In this document: positions 37,790 through 45,929 of the stretch, piece by piece | How the letters are laid out: each line of letters opens with the position of its first letter | How positions within the stretch are numbered: position 1 is the stretch's first letter | Origin: Catelliglobosispora koreensis DSM 44566 | GTDB taxonomy: Bacteria; Actinomycetota; Actinomycetes; Mycobacteriales; Micromonosporaceae | Reading direction: 5' to 3' | Assembly: GCF_000379685.1 (NCBI RefSeq) | Contig: NZ_KB903252.1 | Span: 124,206 to 188,205, forward strand | Length of the DNA: 64,000 nt | The notes under the pieces: generated by a model | The model's input: the letters and a program-made list of their open reading frames with translations, nothing else | Told to the model about the DNA's origin: nothing | The model's database searches: none | Position numbers and translations under genes: made by a program

Positions 37790-39912
37790 GCGGCCTGCGC
37801 CATCTGGCGCAACTCTTTCTTCAGTTCGCGAATCTCGTCGCGGATCCGGGCGGCTAGCTCGAATTGCAGCTCCCCGGCCGCGGCGAGCATCTGCTCGGTC
37901 AGCTCCTGGACGAGGTTGCCCAGCTCCGCCTTGGCCATGCCTTCGGTCTTGGCGTCGATGCGTCCACGATCACGCGAACTCGTGCCTGGCGTCGGAGCTT
38001 TGCCCCGGCTCATCTGACGGCCGGAACCACCGATGATCGCCCCGCCCGGCCCGTGGCCGCCCATCGCGCTCTCGGTGTCTTCGGCCTCACGGTAGATGTC
38101 GTCGAGGATGTCGTGGATCTTCTTACGCAACGGTTGCGGGTCAACACCATTGGCGACGTTGTGCGCGACCTGCTTCTCACGGCGCCTGTTCGTCTCTTCG
38201 ATCGCTTCGCGCATCGACGGCGTCATCTTGTCGGCATACATATGCACTTCACCGGACACGTTTCGGGCAGCACGCCCGATCGTCTGGATCAGTGACCTGC
38301 CGGACCGCAAGAAGCCTTCCTTGTCAGCATCCAAAATGGACACTAGCGAAACCTCTGGCAGGTCAAGACCTTCACGGAGCAGGTTGATGCCGACGAGCAC
38401 GTCGTAGTCGCCCTTGCGCAGCTCCTTCAGCAGCTCCACCCGGCGCAGCGTGTCGACCTCGGAGTGCAGGTAACGCACACGGATGCCGTTTTCCAGCAGA
38501 TAGTCGGTGAGGTCTTCGGCCATCTTCTTGGTCAGCGTGGTGACCAAGACGCGCTCGTCCTTCTCGGTGCGCACCCGGATCTCGTGCATGAGATCGTCGA
38601 TCTGGCCCTTGGTCGGCTTGAGCACGACCTGCGGGTCGACCAGACCGGTGGGCCGGATGACCTGCTCGACGAACTCACCTTGGGCCTGGCCCATCTCCCA
38701 TGGGCCAGGGGTCGCGGACAGGAAGACCATCTGCCCCACGCGCTCCAGGAACTCATCGAAGCGCAACGGCCGGTTGTCCATGGCGCTCGGCAACCGGAAT
38801 CCGTGCTCGACCAGGATGCGTTTGCGGGAGGCGTCGCCCTCATACATCCCGCCGATCTGCGGGATCGTCACGTGCGACTCATCGACAACCGTGATGAAGT
38901 CGTCGGGGAAGTAGTCGATCAGACAGTGTGGCGGGCTGCCCGCCTCGCGCCCATCGATGTGACGCGAGTAGTTCTCGATGCCGGAACAGAAACCAACCTG
39001 GCGCATCATCTCGATGTCATAGCTCGTGCGCATGCGAAGCCGTTGTGCTTCAAGCAGTTTGCCCTGCCGCTCCAGTTCTTCGAGGCGCTCGGCGAGCTCT
39101 TCCTCGATCTGGCGCAGCGCCCGCTCCATGCGCTCGGGGCCCGCCGTGTAGTGGGTCGCCGGGAAGATCAGCAGCTCGTCGGTTTCCTTCACGACGTCGC
39201 CGGTCAGCGGGTGCAGGTAGGACAGCTTGTCGATCTCATCGCCAAACAGCTCGATGCGGATCGCCAGCTCCTCATACGCCGGGATGATCTCGAGCGTGTC
39301 ACCGCGCACCCGGAACGTGCCACGGCTGAAAGCCATGTCGTTGCGCGTGTATTGGATATCGACCAGGCGCCGCAACAGTTTGTCACGGTCGATCTCTTGG
39401 CCGACCTTCACACGGACGGTCCGGTCGAGGTATTCCTCAGGGGTGCCCAGACCATAAATGGCGCTGACCGTCGCGACCACGATCACGTCACGGCGGGTCA
39501 ACAGCGACATCGTCGCGGAGTGCCGCAGGCGCTCAACCTCTTCGTTGACCGACGAGTCCTTCTCGATATAGGTGTCGGTCTGCGGAACGTAAGCCTCGGG
39601 CTGGTAGTAGTCGTAGTAGCTGACGAAGTATTCCACCGCGTTGTTGGGCAACAGCTCACGGAACTCTTTGGCCAGCTGCGCGCAGAGTGTCTTGTTAGGA
39701 GCCAGAACCAGCGCCGGGCGCTGCAACTGCTCGATCAGCCACGCGGTGGTCGCCGACTTTCCCGTGCCGGTGGCACCCATGAGCACCGTGTGCTTGTCGC
39801 CCCGCTTGACCCGGCGAGTGAGATCAGCGATCGCCGTCGGCTGATCGCCAGCTGGCTTGAACTCACTAATAACCTCAAACTTGCCGCCTGCCCGCGGAAT
39901 GTCCAGCACCAT
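37786..39912 (-). CDS. uvrB: UvrABC system protein B
   Basis: Helicase-like, damage-verifying subunit of excision repair. It is 708 residues, with Walker [15 protein letters not shown], the beta-hairpin region [20 protein letters not shown], the DEAD-like [12 protein letters not shown], motif [11 protein letters not shown] and a C-terminal UVR motif. A Gly/Ser linker with [15 protein letters not shown] separates the body from the UVR domain. It lies apart from uvrA/uvrC, near coaE and rpsA, as in other actinobacteria. No SOS-type palindrome was found just upstream. Confidence 0.98.
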   Translation of the reverse strand: MVLDIPRAGGKFEVISEFKPAGDQPTAIADLTRRVKRGDKHTVLMGATGTGKSATTAWLIEQLQRPALVLAPNKTLCAQLAKEFRELLPNNAVEYFVSYYDYYQPEAYVPQTDTYIEKDSSVNEEVERLRHSATMSLLTRRDVIVVATVSAIYGLGTPEEYLDRTVRVKVGQEIDRDKLLRRLVDIQYTRNDMAFSRGTFRVRGDTLEIIPAYEELAIRIELFGDEIDKLSYLHPLTGDVVKETDELLIFPATHYTAGPERMERALRQIEEELAERLEELERQGKLLEAQRLRMRTSYDIEMMRQVGFCSGIENYSRHIDGREAGSPPHCLIDYFPDDFITVVDESHVTIPQIGGMYEGDASRKRILVEHGFRLPSAMDNRPLRFDEFLERVGQMVFLSATPGPWEMGQAQGEFVEQVIRPTGLVDPQVVLKPTKGQIDDLMHEIRVRTEKDERVLVTTLTKKMAEDLTDYLLENGIRVRYLHSEVDTLRRVELLKELRKGDYDVLVGINLLREGLDLPEVSLVSILDADKEGFLRSGRSLIQTIGRAARNVSGEVHMYADKMTPSMREAIEETNRRREKQVAHNVANGVDPQPLRKKIHDILDDIYREAEDTESAMGGHGPGGAIIGGSGRQMSRGKAPTPGTSSRDRGRIDAKTEGMAKAELGNLVQELTEQMLAAAGELQFELAARIRDEIRELKKELRQMAQAA

Positions 39913-40129
39913 ACAAAGAACCTAACTCGCCGGTGTGACAATCCGCGCCCACAACCAGGTCACCAGGCCCGATGACGCTAGGTAAGTGACCAACTCCGAT
40001 GTAGTGATTGTGTGGTGTTTCTCACCGAGATACCGTCGTTGGGTAGGCCGCTCGCGGCGGCCGCCCCGCGATAGTTAACCGGTCGCGGCCGGACCTCCAC
40101 ACCGGCCGGCCAGCGACTGGCGCACCGGT

Positions 40130-40335
40130 AGCAGCACCCGATCCGCCCCACCGCAGGATCGGTGAGCGCACCGAGTGCGTGACCGTTCTATCGCGCAGTG
40201 GGCCCCGTCGCGGGCGGTCTAAAAACACCCAGCAGCACCCGATCCGCCGCCGGGCCACCAGATGCAGGACCGGAACCGAGTGCGTGACCGTTCTATCGCA
40301 CAGTGGGCCCCCTCGCGGGCGGTCTAAAAACACCC
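40130..40335. repeat. Tandem repeat of about 103 bp in the uvrB-lipoprotein gap
   Basis: Two direct units, 40130-40230 and 40231-40335, both start agcagcacccgatccgcc and end gcgggcggtctaaaaacaccc. The second halves (from accgagtgcgtgaccgttct onward, about 60 bp) differ at only two or three bases; the middle parts diverge. The 490-bp gap 39913-40403 otherwise holds no recognisable gene; the upstream half contains GC-rich stems (cgcggcggccgccccgcg). The second unit ends 68 bp before the lipoprotein start, so the repeat may belong to its regulatory region. Confidence 0.8.
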
Positions 40336-40403
40336 ACCAGGGCATCTCAGCACGGCACACATCAGAGCGTCACTGGAAGCGTGCGCAGAGCGTTGCAATT
40401 GCC

Positions 40404-41906
40404 GTGAGCGAAACCCTTCCGCGCCGTAAGGTCCTCAATGTCGTGCTGATTGTCGTTGTCGCCGTTGGGCTCATAGGCACGATGGCCGGGGTGATGGCGT
40501 CGTGCACCGGTGACGGCAAGGGCAAGACGAGAGCACTGTCAGACAGTGAGCTGCAGCTGCTGTCCCGGATGCGGATGAACAATCTTTCTGACGGCGCGGT
40601 GGCGATAAAGGCCCAGGTCGGCACCGGGTCGCGGTTGTCGAACATCGATGGCTGGGTGGACTGGAAGCGCAACCTCCTGTACTTCTCCGCGTATTCGCCG
40701 TCATCCAACGCGCTCGTGCAGGCGCGGCCGGGCGTGATCGCGATCCGGCCGGGAGACCCGGCGAAACCGGTCACGGGCAGCCCGCCGGAAATCCCGCCGG
40801 CCGATGGCTGGCGTGTGCGGCCGCTGTCGTTCTCTGGCGAGGACAAGGCACCGCTGGACAACCTGATCGCTTTCCTGTTCCTCATGGCGCACGATCAGCC
40901 CGACCGCGCGGATCTCCTTAAGAGCCTGCAAACCCAGTGGGTACGCCGTGACAACGCCAACGGCACCGAGGTCGATGTGCTCTTGGGCCCGGCGGTGATC
41001 CCGCAGACCGCACCCTCAACACCATCGCCGCTACCGCCCCTCACCCCGCAAGCCACACCTGACCCCAGTGCGAGCCCGAGCCCAAAGGAGAAACCGGCCG
41101 ACCCGTTGTCGCTGGAGGCCAATGGCGGCGCCGTCGGCTATTGGCTCGACGCTGACGCCCGGTTGCACAAGGTGGAAACGTTCCTGGGCAAGGACATGAG
41201 CACGGTCATCGAGTTCACCCGGGGTGCCAAGAGCGATTTCGTGGCCGTCGATGCGCTCGGTGGCCGTGAAATCGCCCCGCGAGCGGTCAGTGACCCGGAG
41301 GCGACGCTGATTTCCGCGATGCGACAGCGGGACTACCGTGCGCGCGGTGCTGAGGTGACCGTGACGCTGCCGGTGCTTCCCGGCGCGCTGCGTAAAGCCA
41401 AGGGCTGGCTGGACTGGCAGCGCGGCGTGGTTTACCTGAGCGTGCGGGACATTGACGATCCGTCGCACAACGTCTTTCTGCACGCGACGCAGAAGGGCGT
41501 AGCCCTTCGTCCAGCTGGCGAGGCCGCGCCCGAGTTTCCGCCGGTGCCAGCCGCTCGTGAGAACTGGGAGAAGGCTCAATGGGGTGATCTGAGTGGCACA
41601 GAGGACCTCACCGATCTGGATGTGCTCGTCTTCGAGGTGCTGGGGATGGGCGTGAACAAACTCGACGACGTCAAACGGATCAAGGAAGGTGCCCGTCGGC
41701 TGCGGGTGGACGTGCTCAACGGAGTACCCGTTGGGGTGTTTGAACTTGAAGCCACGGCCCCGCCGGGGCAGGCACGGTTGCGCTATTGGCTCGACAACGG
41801 CGGGGTGTTGCGGCGTCTGGAAGCGCGGACCGCGACCGGCGGGCTGGCACAGCTCGACCTGACGCCGGGCACGACGTTGCCCGCCTTGCCCCTGACGGTC
41901 AGCTAG
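40404..41906 (+). CDS. Putative membrane-anchored lipoprotein with a duplicated domain
   Basis: 500 residues from GTG 40404. The N-terminus has RRK, a hydrophobic stretch (VVLIVVVAVGLIGTMAG) and MASC, a near-lipobox, so it is probably exported and perhaps lipid-anchored. The mature part contains two related units. Unit A has GWVDWKRNLLYFSAY, a middle DNLIAFLFLM and GYWLDADARLHKVE. Unit B has GWLDWQRGVVYLSVR, DLDVLVFEVLGMG and RYWLDNGGVLRRLEAR. A Pro/Ser-rich linker (TPSPLPPLTPQATPDPSASP) lies within unit A. No catalytic motif was recognised. It overlaps coaE by 8 bp at the 3' end. Confidence 0.75.
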   Translation: MSETLPRRKVLNVVLIVVVAVGLIGTMAGVMASCTGDGKGKTRALSDSELQLLSRMRMNNLSDGAVAIKAQVGTGSRLSNIDGWVDWKRNLLYFSAYSPSSNALVQARPGVIAIRPGDPAKPVTGSPPEIPPADGWRVRPLSFSGEDKAPLDNLIAFLFLMAHDQPDRADLLKSLQTQWVRRDNANGTEVDVLLGPAVIPQTAPSTPSPLPPLTPQATPDPSASPSPKEKPADPLSLEANGGAVGYWLDADARLHKVETFLGKDMSTVIEFTRGAKSDFVAVDALGGREIAPRAVSDPEATLISAMRQRDYRARGAEVTVTLPVLPGALRKAKGWLDWQRGVVYLSVRDIDDPSHNVFLHATQKGVALRPAGEAAPEFPPVPAARENWEKAQWGDLSGTEDLTDLDVLVFEVLGMGVNKLDDVKRIKEGARRLRVDVLNGVPVGVFELEATAPPGQARLRYWLDNGGVLRRLEARTATGGLAQLDLTPGTTLPALPLTVS

Positions 41907-42486
41907 TCAGGATCTCCCACACTCTGTCCACTTGGGACTTGAGTTCCTCCAGCGTCCCGTCGTTGTAGATCTCCAGTCCCCCGGCGGCGTGCCGTTGTTC
42001 GTCGGTGGCCTGCGCGGCGATGCGGGAGCGTGCCTCATCTTCGGTCATGCCGCGGTCTCGCACGAGCCGGGCGATCCGCGTTTCCTCGGCGGCGAAGACG
42101 ATGATGACGGCTTCGTACACCGGCACCAGGCCGGCTTCGATCAGCAGCGGAACGTCGTTGACGACAACCGTGTGTTCGGGTGCCTGCGAAGCCAGCTCAG
42201 CCGAGCGTTCCCGCACCAGCGGATGAATGATGCTCTCGAGCCGCTTGCGACGATCGGCATCCCCGAACACGAGACGCCCCAAGGCGGGCCGGTCGAGCGA
42301 GCCGTCACTGGCCACAATGGACGGTCCGAACATGGCGACAACCTGTTCGAACCCAGGCGTCCCAGGCTCAACCACTTCCCGTGCGATCTTGTCGGAGTCG
42401 ATGATCACCGCCCCGTGCGCGGCCAGCATGCTGGCCACCGAACTTTTCCCCGACCCGATACCGCCTGTAAGACCGACCCATCGCAC
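41899..42486 (-). CDS. coaE: Dephospho-CoA kinase
   Basis: Last step of CoA synthesis: phosphorylates dephospho-CoA on the ribose 3'-OH. It is 195 residues, with P-loop GLTGGIGSGKSSVASML at the start, IIDSDKIAREVVEPG near residue 32, HPLVRERSAE and DVPLLIEAGL. It begins MRWVGLTGGIG, full length for the single-domain form (mycobacterial CoaE has an extra C-terminal domain that is absent here). It is near rpsA and uvrB, the usual order. Confidence 0.95.
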   Translation of the reverse strand: MRWVGLTGGIGSGKSSVASMLAAHGAVIIDSDKIAREVVEPGTPGFEQVVAMFGPSIVASDGSLDRPALGRLVFGDADRRKRLESIIHPLVRERSAELASQAPEHTVVVNDVPLLIEAGLVPVYEAVIIVFAAEETRIARLVRDRGMTEDEARSRIAAQATDEQRHAAGGLEIYNDGTLEELKSQVDRVWEILTS

Positions 42487-42560
42487 GCGCGCACGATAAC
42501 AAATGACCAGCCCGCGCGCCTAGCACGATTCCGGCGAAACACCCCATAACGTTGCGAGAC

Positions 42561-42800
42561 GTGGAACAGCTCAGCCTTGTCGTCTCTCACCGCTATCGCG
42601 GTCCCAAGCACCGCAACGGAACCCCGGGTCTCGTGCCCTACCGGCAGCGCAGCGGGCGCCCCGCCCGGCACCGCCGCCGAACCCGGGTCAAGATGCACCA
42701 AGTCACCCTCGCACTGGCGAGCATCACGGCAGGAATTCTGTTGGTGCTGAGCGGTTACCGGGCCGCCGAAGGTGCGGCGGTCATCCTGAGCATGTTCTGA
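42561..42800 (+). CDS. Small hypothetical protein with one C-terminal membrane helix
   Basis: 79 residues from GTG 42561. The first half is basic (PYRQRSGRPARHRRRTR); the C-terminal third is a hydrophobic helix (TLALASITAGILLVLSG). It is not recognised. In its favour: G/C-ending codons throughout and a hairpin terminator 9 bp after the stop, pointing the right way. Against it: no clear Shine-Dalgarno, and start options at TTG 42552 or ATG 42693. It lies divergent from coaE and convergent with rpsA. Confidence 0.45.
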   Translation: MEQLSLVVSHRYRGPKHRNGTPGLVPYRQRSGRPARHRRRTRVKMHQVTLALASITAGILLVLSGYRAAEGAAVILSMF

Positions 42801-42808
42801 TCACGCCG

Positions 42809-42842
42809 AAGCCGGGCGCCGCCATGAGGCTGCGCCCGGCTT
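42809..42842 (+). terminator. Terminator after the small membrane-protein ORF
   Basis: An 11-bp stem, aagccgggcgc / gcgcccggctt, with a 12-nt loop, followed by tcgttt. It faces the plus-strand ORF that ends at 42800 and is separate from the rpsA terminator just downstream. Confidence 0.75.
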
Positions 42843-42857
42843 TCGTTTGCCCGCATG

Positions 42858-42890
42858 CGAAAGGCCCGCGGCAGTGCCGCGGGCCTTTCG
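42858..42890 (-). terminator. Terminator of rpsA
   Basis: Perfect 15-bp stem (cgaaaggcccgcggc / gccgcgggcctttcg) with AGT loop, 13 bp beyond the rpsA stop. Same stem length and loop (ACT as read on the minus strand) as the hairpin at 9435-9467. Confidence 0.85.
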
Positions 42891-42902
42891 GTTCACCAAG
42901 TG

Positions 42903-44384
42903 TTAGTTGCCGCCAGCGAGCTTCTCGCGCAGAGCCGCGAGAGCCTCGTCGGTGGCCAGGGTGCCACTCGGCTCCTCGGCCTTCTTCGCCTCGACCGGGG
43001 TCGAGGTGGAGACGTTGCCGGTAACCGGTGCCTCGGCAGCCGCGACAGCGTCGGCGGCACGCGAGGTCTGGACCTGCTTGGTGTGAGCTTCCCAGCGCGT
43101 GCGGGCGTCAGCGTATTGCTTCTCCCACAACTCGCGCTGCGAGTCGTATCCCTCAAGCCACTCGCCGGTCTCCGGGTCGAAGCCTTCGGGGTAGATGTAG
43201 TTGCCCTGCTCGTCGTAGGTCGCCGACATGCCGTAGAGGGTCGGGTCGAAGTGCTCTTCACCCTCGACGAAGCCCTCGTTGGCCTGCTTGAGCGACAGGC
43301 TGATCCGGCGGCGCTCAAGGTCGATGTCGATGACCTTGACCATCACGTCAGAACCGACCTGCACGACCTGCTCCGGGATCTCCACGTGGCGCTCGGCCAG
43401 CTCGGAGATGTGGACCAGACCCTCGATGCCGTCCTCGACGCGCACGAACGCACCGAACGGAACGAGCTTGGTGACCTTGCCCGGCACGATCTGGGTGATC
43501 GCGTGGGTGCGGGCGAACTGACGCCACGGGTCTTCCTGGGTCGCCTTCAGCGACAGGGAGACACGCTCGCGGTCGAGATCGACGTCGAGAACCTCGACCT
43601 CAACCTCGGTGCCGACCTCGACAACCTCGGACGGGTGGTCGATGTGCTTCCAGGACAGCTCGGAAACGTGGACGAGACCGTCGACGCCACCAAGGTCCAC
43701 GAAGGCACCAAAGTTGACGATCGAGGAAACGACGCCCTTGCGAACCTGGCCCTTCTGCAACTTGTGCAGGAACTCGGTGCGCACCTCGGACTGAGTCTGC
43801 TCGAGGTAAGCACGGCGGGACAGGACCACGTTGTTGCGGTTCTTGTCCAGCTCGATGATCTTCGCCTCAAGCTCGCGGCCCACGTAAGGCTGCAGGTCGC
43901 GGACGCGGCGCATCTCGACCAGGGAGGCCGGCAGGAAGCCACGGAGACCGATGTCCAGGATGAGACCACCCTTGACGACCTCGATAACCGAGCCGCGGAC
44001 GACGCCGTCGTCTTCCTTGATCTTCTCGATGGTGCCCCAGGCCCGCTCGTACTGCGCGCGCTTCTTGGACAGGATCAGCCGGCCTTCTTTGTCCTCCTTC
44101 TGGAGAACCAGGGCCTCGATGTGATCCCCGACCGTGACAACCTCAGCAGGATCCACGTCGTGCTTGATCGACAGCTCACGAGAAGGAATAACCCCCTCGG
44201 TCTTGTAGCCGATGTCGAGCAGGACTTCGTCCCGATCGACCTTGACGACGGTGCCTTCGACAATGTCGCCGTCATTGAAGTACTTGATGGTTTCGTCGAT
44301 GGCGGCGAGGAAAGCTTCCTCAGAGCCGAGATCGTCGACGGTAACCTTGTTGGCGCTCGAGGTGGCCTCGATGCTGCTCGTCAT
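42903..44384 (-). CDS. rpsA: 30S ribosomal protein S1
   Basis: RNA-binding ribosomal protein that helps mRNA loading. It is 493 residues from ATG 44384, with four S1 (OB-fold) domains, visible through repeated cores such as GDIVEGTVVKVDRDEVLLDIG, GVVSSIVNFGAFVDLGGVDG and GKVTKLVPFGAFVRVEDGIE, then an acidic/alanine-rich C-terminal tail. That is the four-domain actinobacterial form rather than the six-domain enterobacterial one. The open frame runs 47 codons further upstream, but those codons are not S1-like. Confidence 0.97.
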   Translation of the reverse strand: MTSSIEATSSANKVTVDDLGSEEAFLAAIDETIKYFNDGDIVEGTVVKVDRDEVLLDIGYKTEGVIPSRELSIKHDVDPAEVVTVGDHIEALVLQKEDKEGRLILSKKRAQYERAWGTIEKIKEDDGVVRGSVIEVVKGGLILDIGLRGFLPASLVEMRRVRDLQPYVGRELEAKIIELDKNRNNVVLSRRAYLEQTQSEVRTEFLHKLQKGQVRKGVVSSIVNFGAFVDLGGVDGLVHVSELSWKHIDHPSEVVEVGTEVEVEVLDVDLDRERVSLSLKATQEDPWRQFARTHAITQIVPGKVTKLVPFGAFVRVEDGIEGLVHISELAERHVEIPEQVVQVGSDVMVKVIDIDLERRRISLSLKQANEGFVEGEEHFDPTLYGMSATYDEQGNYIYPEGFDPETGEWLEGYDSQRELWEKQYADARTRWEAHTKQVQTSRAADAVAAAEAPVTGNVSTSTPVEAKKAEEPSGTLATDEALAALREKLAGGN

Positions 44385-44606
44385 GTGGACAGTTGCTCCG
44401 GTTGAATGGCGTCGTGCAGACTCCTGGGGACGCCCGTAGGTGACTGACCTATCTGCTCCCTGCTGAGATGGCCCCCAGCTCTCCCACCGATGGATGAGAA
44501 GCTGAACCCACGAACGCCGAAGCACAGCTTACCGTGCCTATTACCACATGGCGCAACCCCACCCCTGTGGTGACGCTCCTCTCTAACCGCCCATATCCTC
44601 GCTGGC

Positions 44607-45407
44607 GTGGAGCCAGGAGCAACGCGACGTGAGGTAACGGCCGCCGAGAACAGGCGCGCCTCGCGCGGCTGGTGGGACACGGATGCCGATAACTACCAGG
44701 AAGAACACGGCGATTTCCTCGGTGAGGTCGACTTCGTGTGGTGCCCGGAAGCGTTACGTGAACAGGACGCTCGCCTCCTCGGCGACGTTCGCGGTAAGCG
44801 AATTCTGGAACTCGGCTGCGGAGCCGCTTCCTCCGGGCGCTGGCTTGTTTCCCAGGGTGCTGAGGTGATTGGCCTAGACCTGTCCGCCGGCATGTTGCGC
44901 CACGCGGTTTCCCAAAACACTTCTTCGGGGGTACGCGTTCCGCTCGTTCAAGCCGACGCGACAGCGCTTCCCTTCCGCCCTCAGGCGTTCGACACCGTGT
45001 TCACCGCCTTCGGCGCCGTCCCGTTCATCGAAGACAGCGCCCGCGTCATGCGGGAGGTGTTCCGCGTGCTCAAGCCGGGCGGGAAATGGGTGTTCTCGGT
45101 CACGCACCCGATGCGGTGGATCTTCCTCGATGACCCGACCGAGCACGGTCTCGTGGCCGTGCACTCCTACTTCGACCGCCGTGCCTACGTCGAATACGAC
45201 GAGACCGGTGCGGCGACCTATGTCGAGCACCACCGCACACTGGGCGACCGGATCAGGGAACTGCTCGCCGCGGGATTCGTGCTCGACGATCTCATCGAGC
45301 CGGAGTGGCCCGAGGGGCACGAGCAGATCTGGGGTCAGTGGTCTCCTCTGCGCGGCAAGCTTTTCCCCGGCACCGCGATCTTCGTGTCACACCGGCCGGC
45401 CGTTTAA
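44607..45407 (+). CDS. Class I SAM-dependent methyltransferase
   Basis: 266 residues from GTG 44607. SAM-binding motif I ILELGCGAASSGRWL near residue 66, acidic motif VIGLDLSAGML, and motif with QADATALPFRPQAFDTV; post-motif VLKPGGKWVFSVTHP. It is closest in style to the UbiE/methyltransferase-11 group; the substrate is unknown. It diverges from rpsA, and one in-frame TTA codon occurs at 44754. It is followed by a convergent membrane-protein gene with a 21-bp overlap. Confidence 0.88.
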   Translation: MEPGATRREVTAAENRRASRGWWDTDADNYQEEHGDFLGEVDFVWCPEALREQDARLLGDVRGKRILELGCGAASSGRWLVSQGAEVIGLDLSAGMLRHAVSQNTSSGVRVPLVQADATALPFRPQAFDTVFTAFGAVPFIEDSARVMREVFRVLKPGGKWVFSVTHPMRWIFLDDPTEHGLVAVHSYFDRRAYVEYDETGAATYVEHHRTLGDRIRELLAAGFVLDDLIEPEWPEGHEQIWGQWSPLRGKLFPGTAIFVSHRPAV

Positions 45408-45872
45408 CGTCTCCCACAATTGCGTGCGCGTCCCGTTGGCTTCCAGCCGTTCCTGTGCCGCCATCACCGTTGACTGCTTGGGCAGCACCCAGCCGAAGCT
45501 GAAGATCAGGGCAGTGATGAAGCCGGGCAGGTAGAGCAGGAAGCTGCCATCCTGGACCGCGAGCGTCAGTCCCACCAGGGCAGCGGCTTCACTGACCGCC
45601 ATGCCGGCCAAGACGCTCGCGCGCCACTTGCCTAAGGCCGCTGGCGTCGCCTCTTCGGTGGTGAGGCCAGCCGCAAGCGGCGTCAGGATAGAGCGCATCA
45701 TGAAAACGGCAGCTAGCGGCAGCAGCAAAGCCGTGGCCACGGCGATGGTGAACAGCGTCTGGTTATGCACGGCGGTGTCCGGTGCGATCAGGTAGGCCAC
45801 GGCGAGCATCAGCACGAGCCCGCCGTTGACCGCCAGAATCAGGAGCCGCATGACGCTCAGTGGAGTCTGCAT
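45387..45872 (-). CDS. Hypothetical four-helix membrane protein
   Basis: 161 residues from ATG 45872 (an earlier start at 45899 would add nine residues). Four hydrophobic segments: LILAVNGGLVLMLAVAYLIA, LFTIAVATALLLPLAAVFMM, VLAGMAVSEAAALVGLTLAV and LLYLPGFITALIFSFGWVLP. No family is recognised. It is divergent from the SARP regulator (58 bp apart), and overlaps the methyltransferase gene at its 3' end. Confidence 0.72.
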   Translation of the reverse strand: MQTPLSVMRLLILAVNGGLVLMLAVAYLIAPDTAVHNQTLFTIAVATALLLPLAAVFMMRSILTPLAAGLTTEEATPAALGKWRASVLAGMAVSEAAALVGLTLAVQDGSFLLYLPGFITALIFSFGWVLPKQSTVMAAQERLEANGTRTQLWETLNGRPV

Positions 45873-45929
45873 GGCGAGATCGTACGGCCAGCACTCCAAT
45901 CACGAGCATTCGCGACGTAGCGTGTAGGC

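Noticed and set aside
38464-39975. 503-codon open frame antisense to uvrB
   Set aside because: Lies fully opposite a clear uvrB with all motifs; the translation has no recognisable family.
40130-40335. Possible CRISPR array
   Set aside because: Only two units, each about 100 bp, directly adjacent and without spacers; no cas genes nearby.
42855-44405. 516-codon open frame antisense to rpsA
   Set aside because: It runs opposite the S1 repeats and repeats itself only because rpsA does; it also crosses the rpsA terminator.
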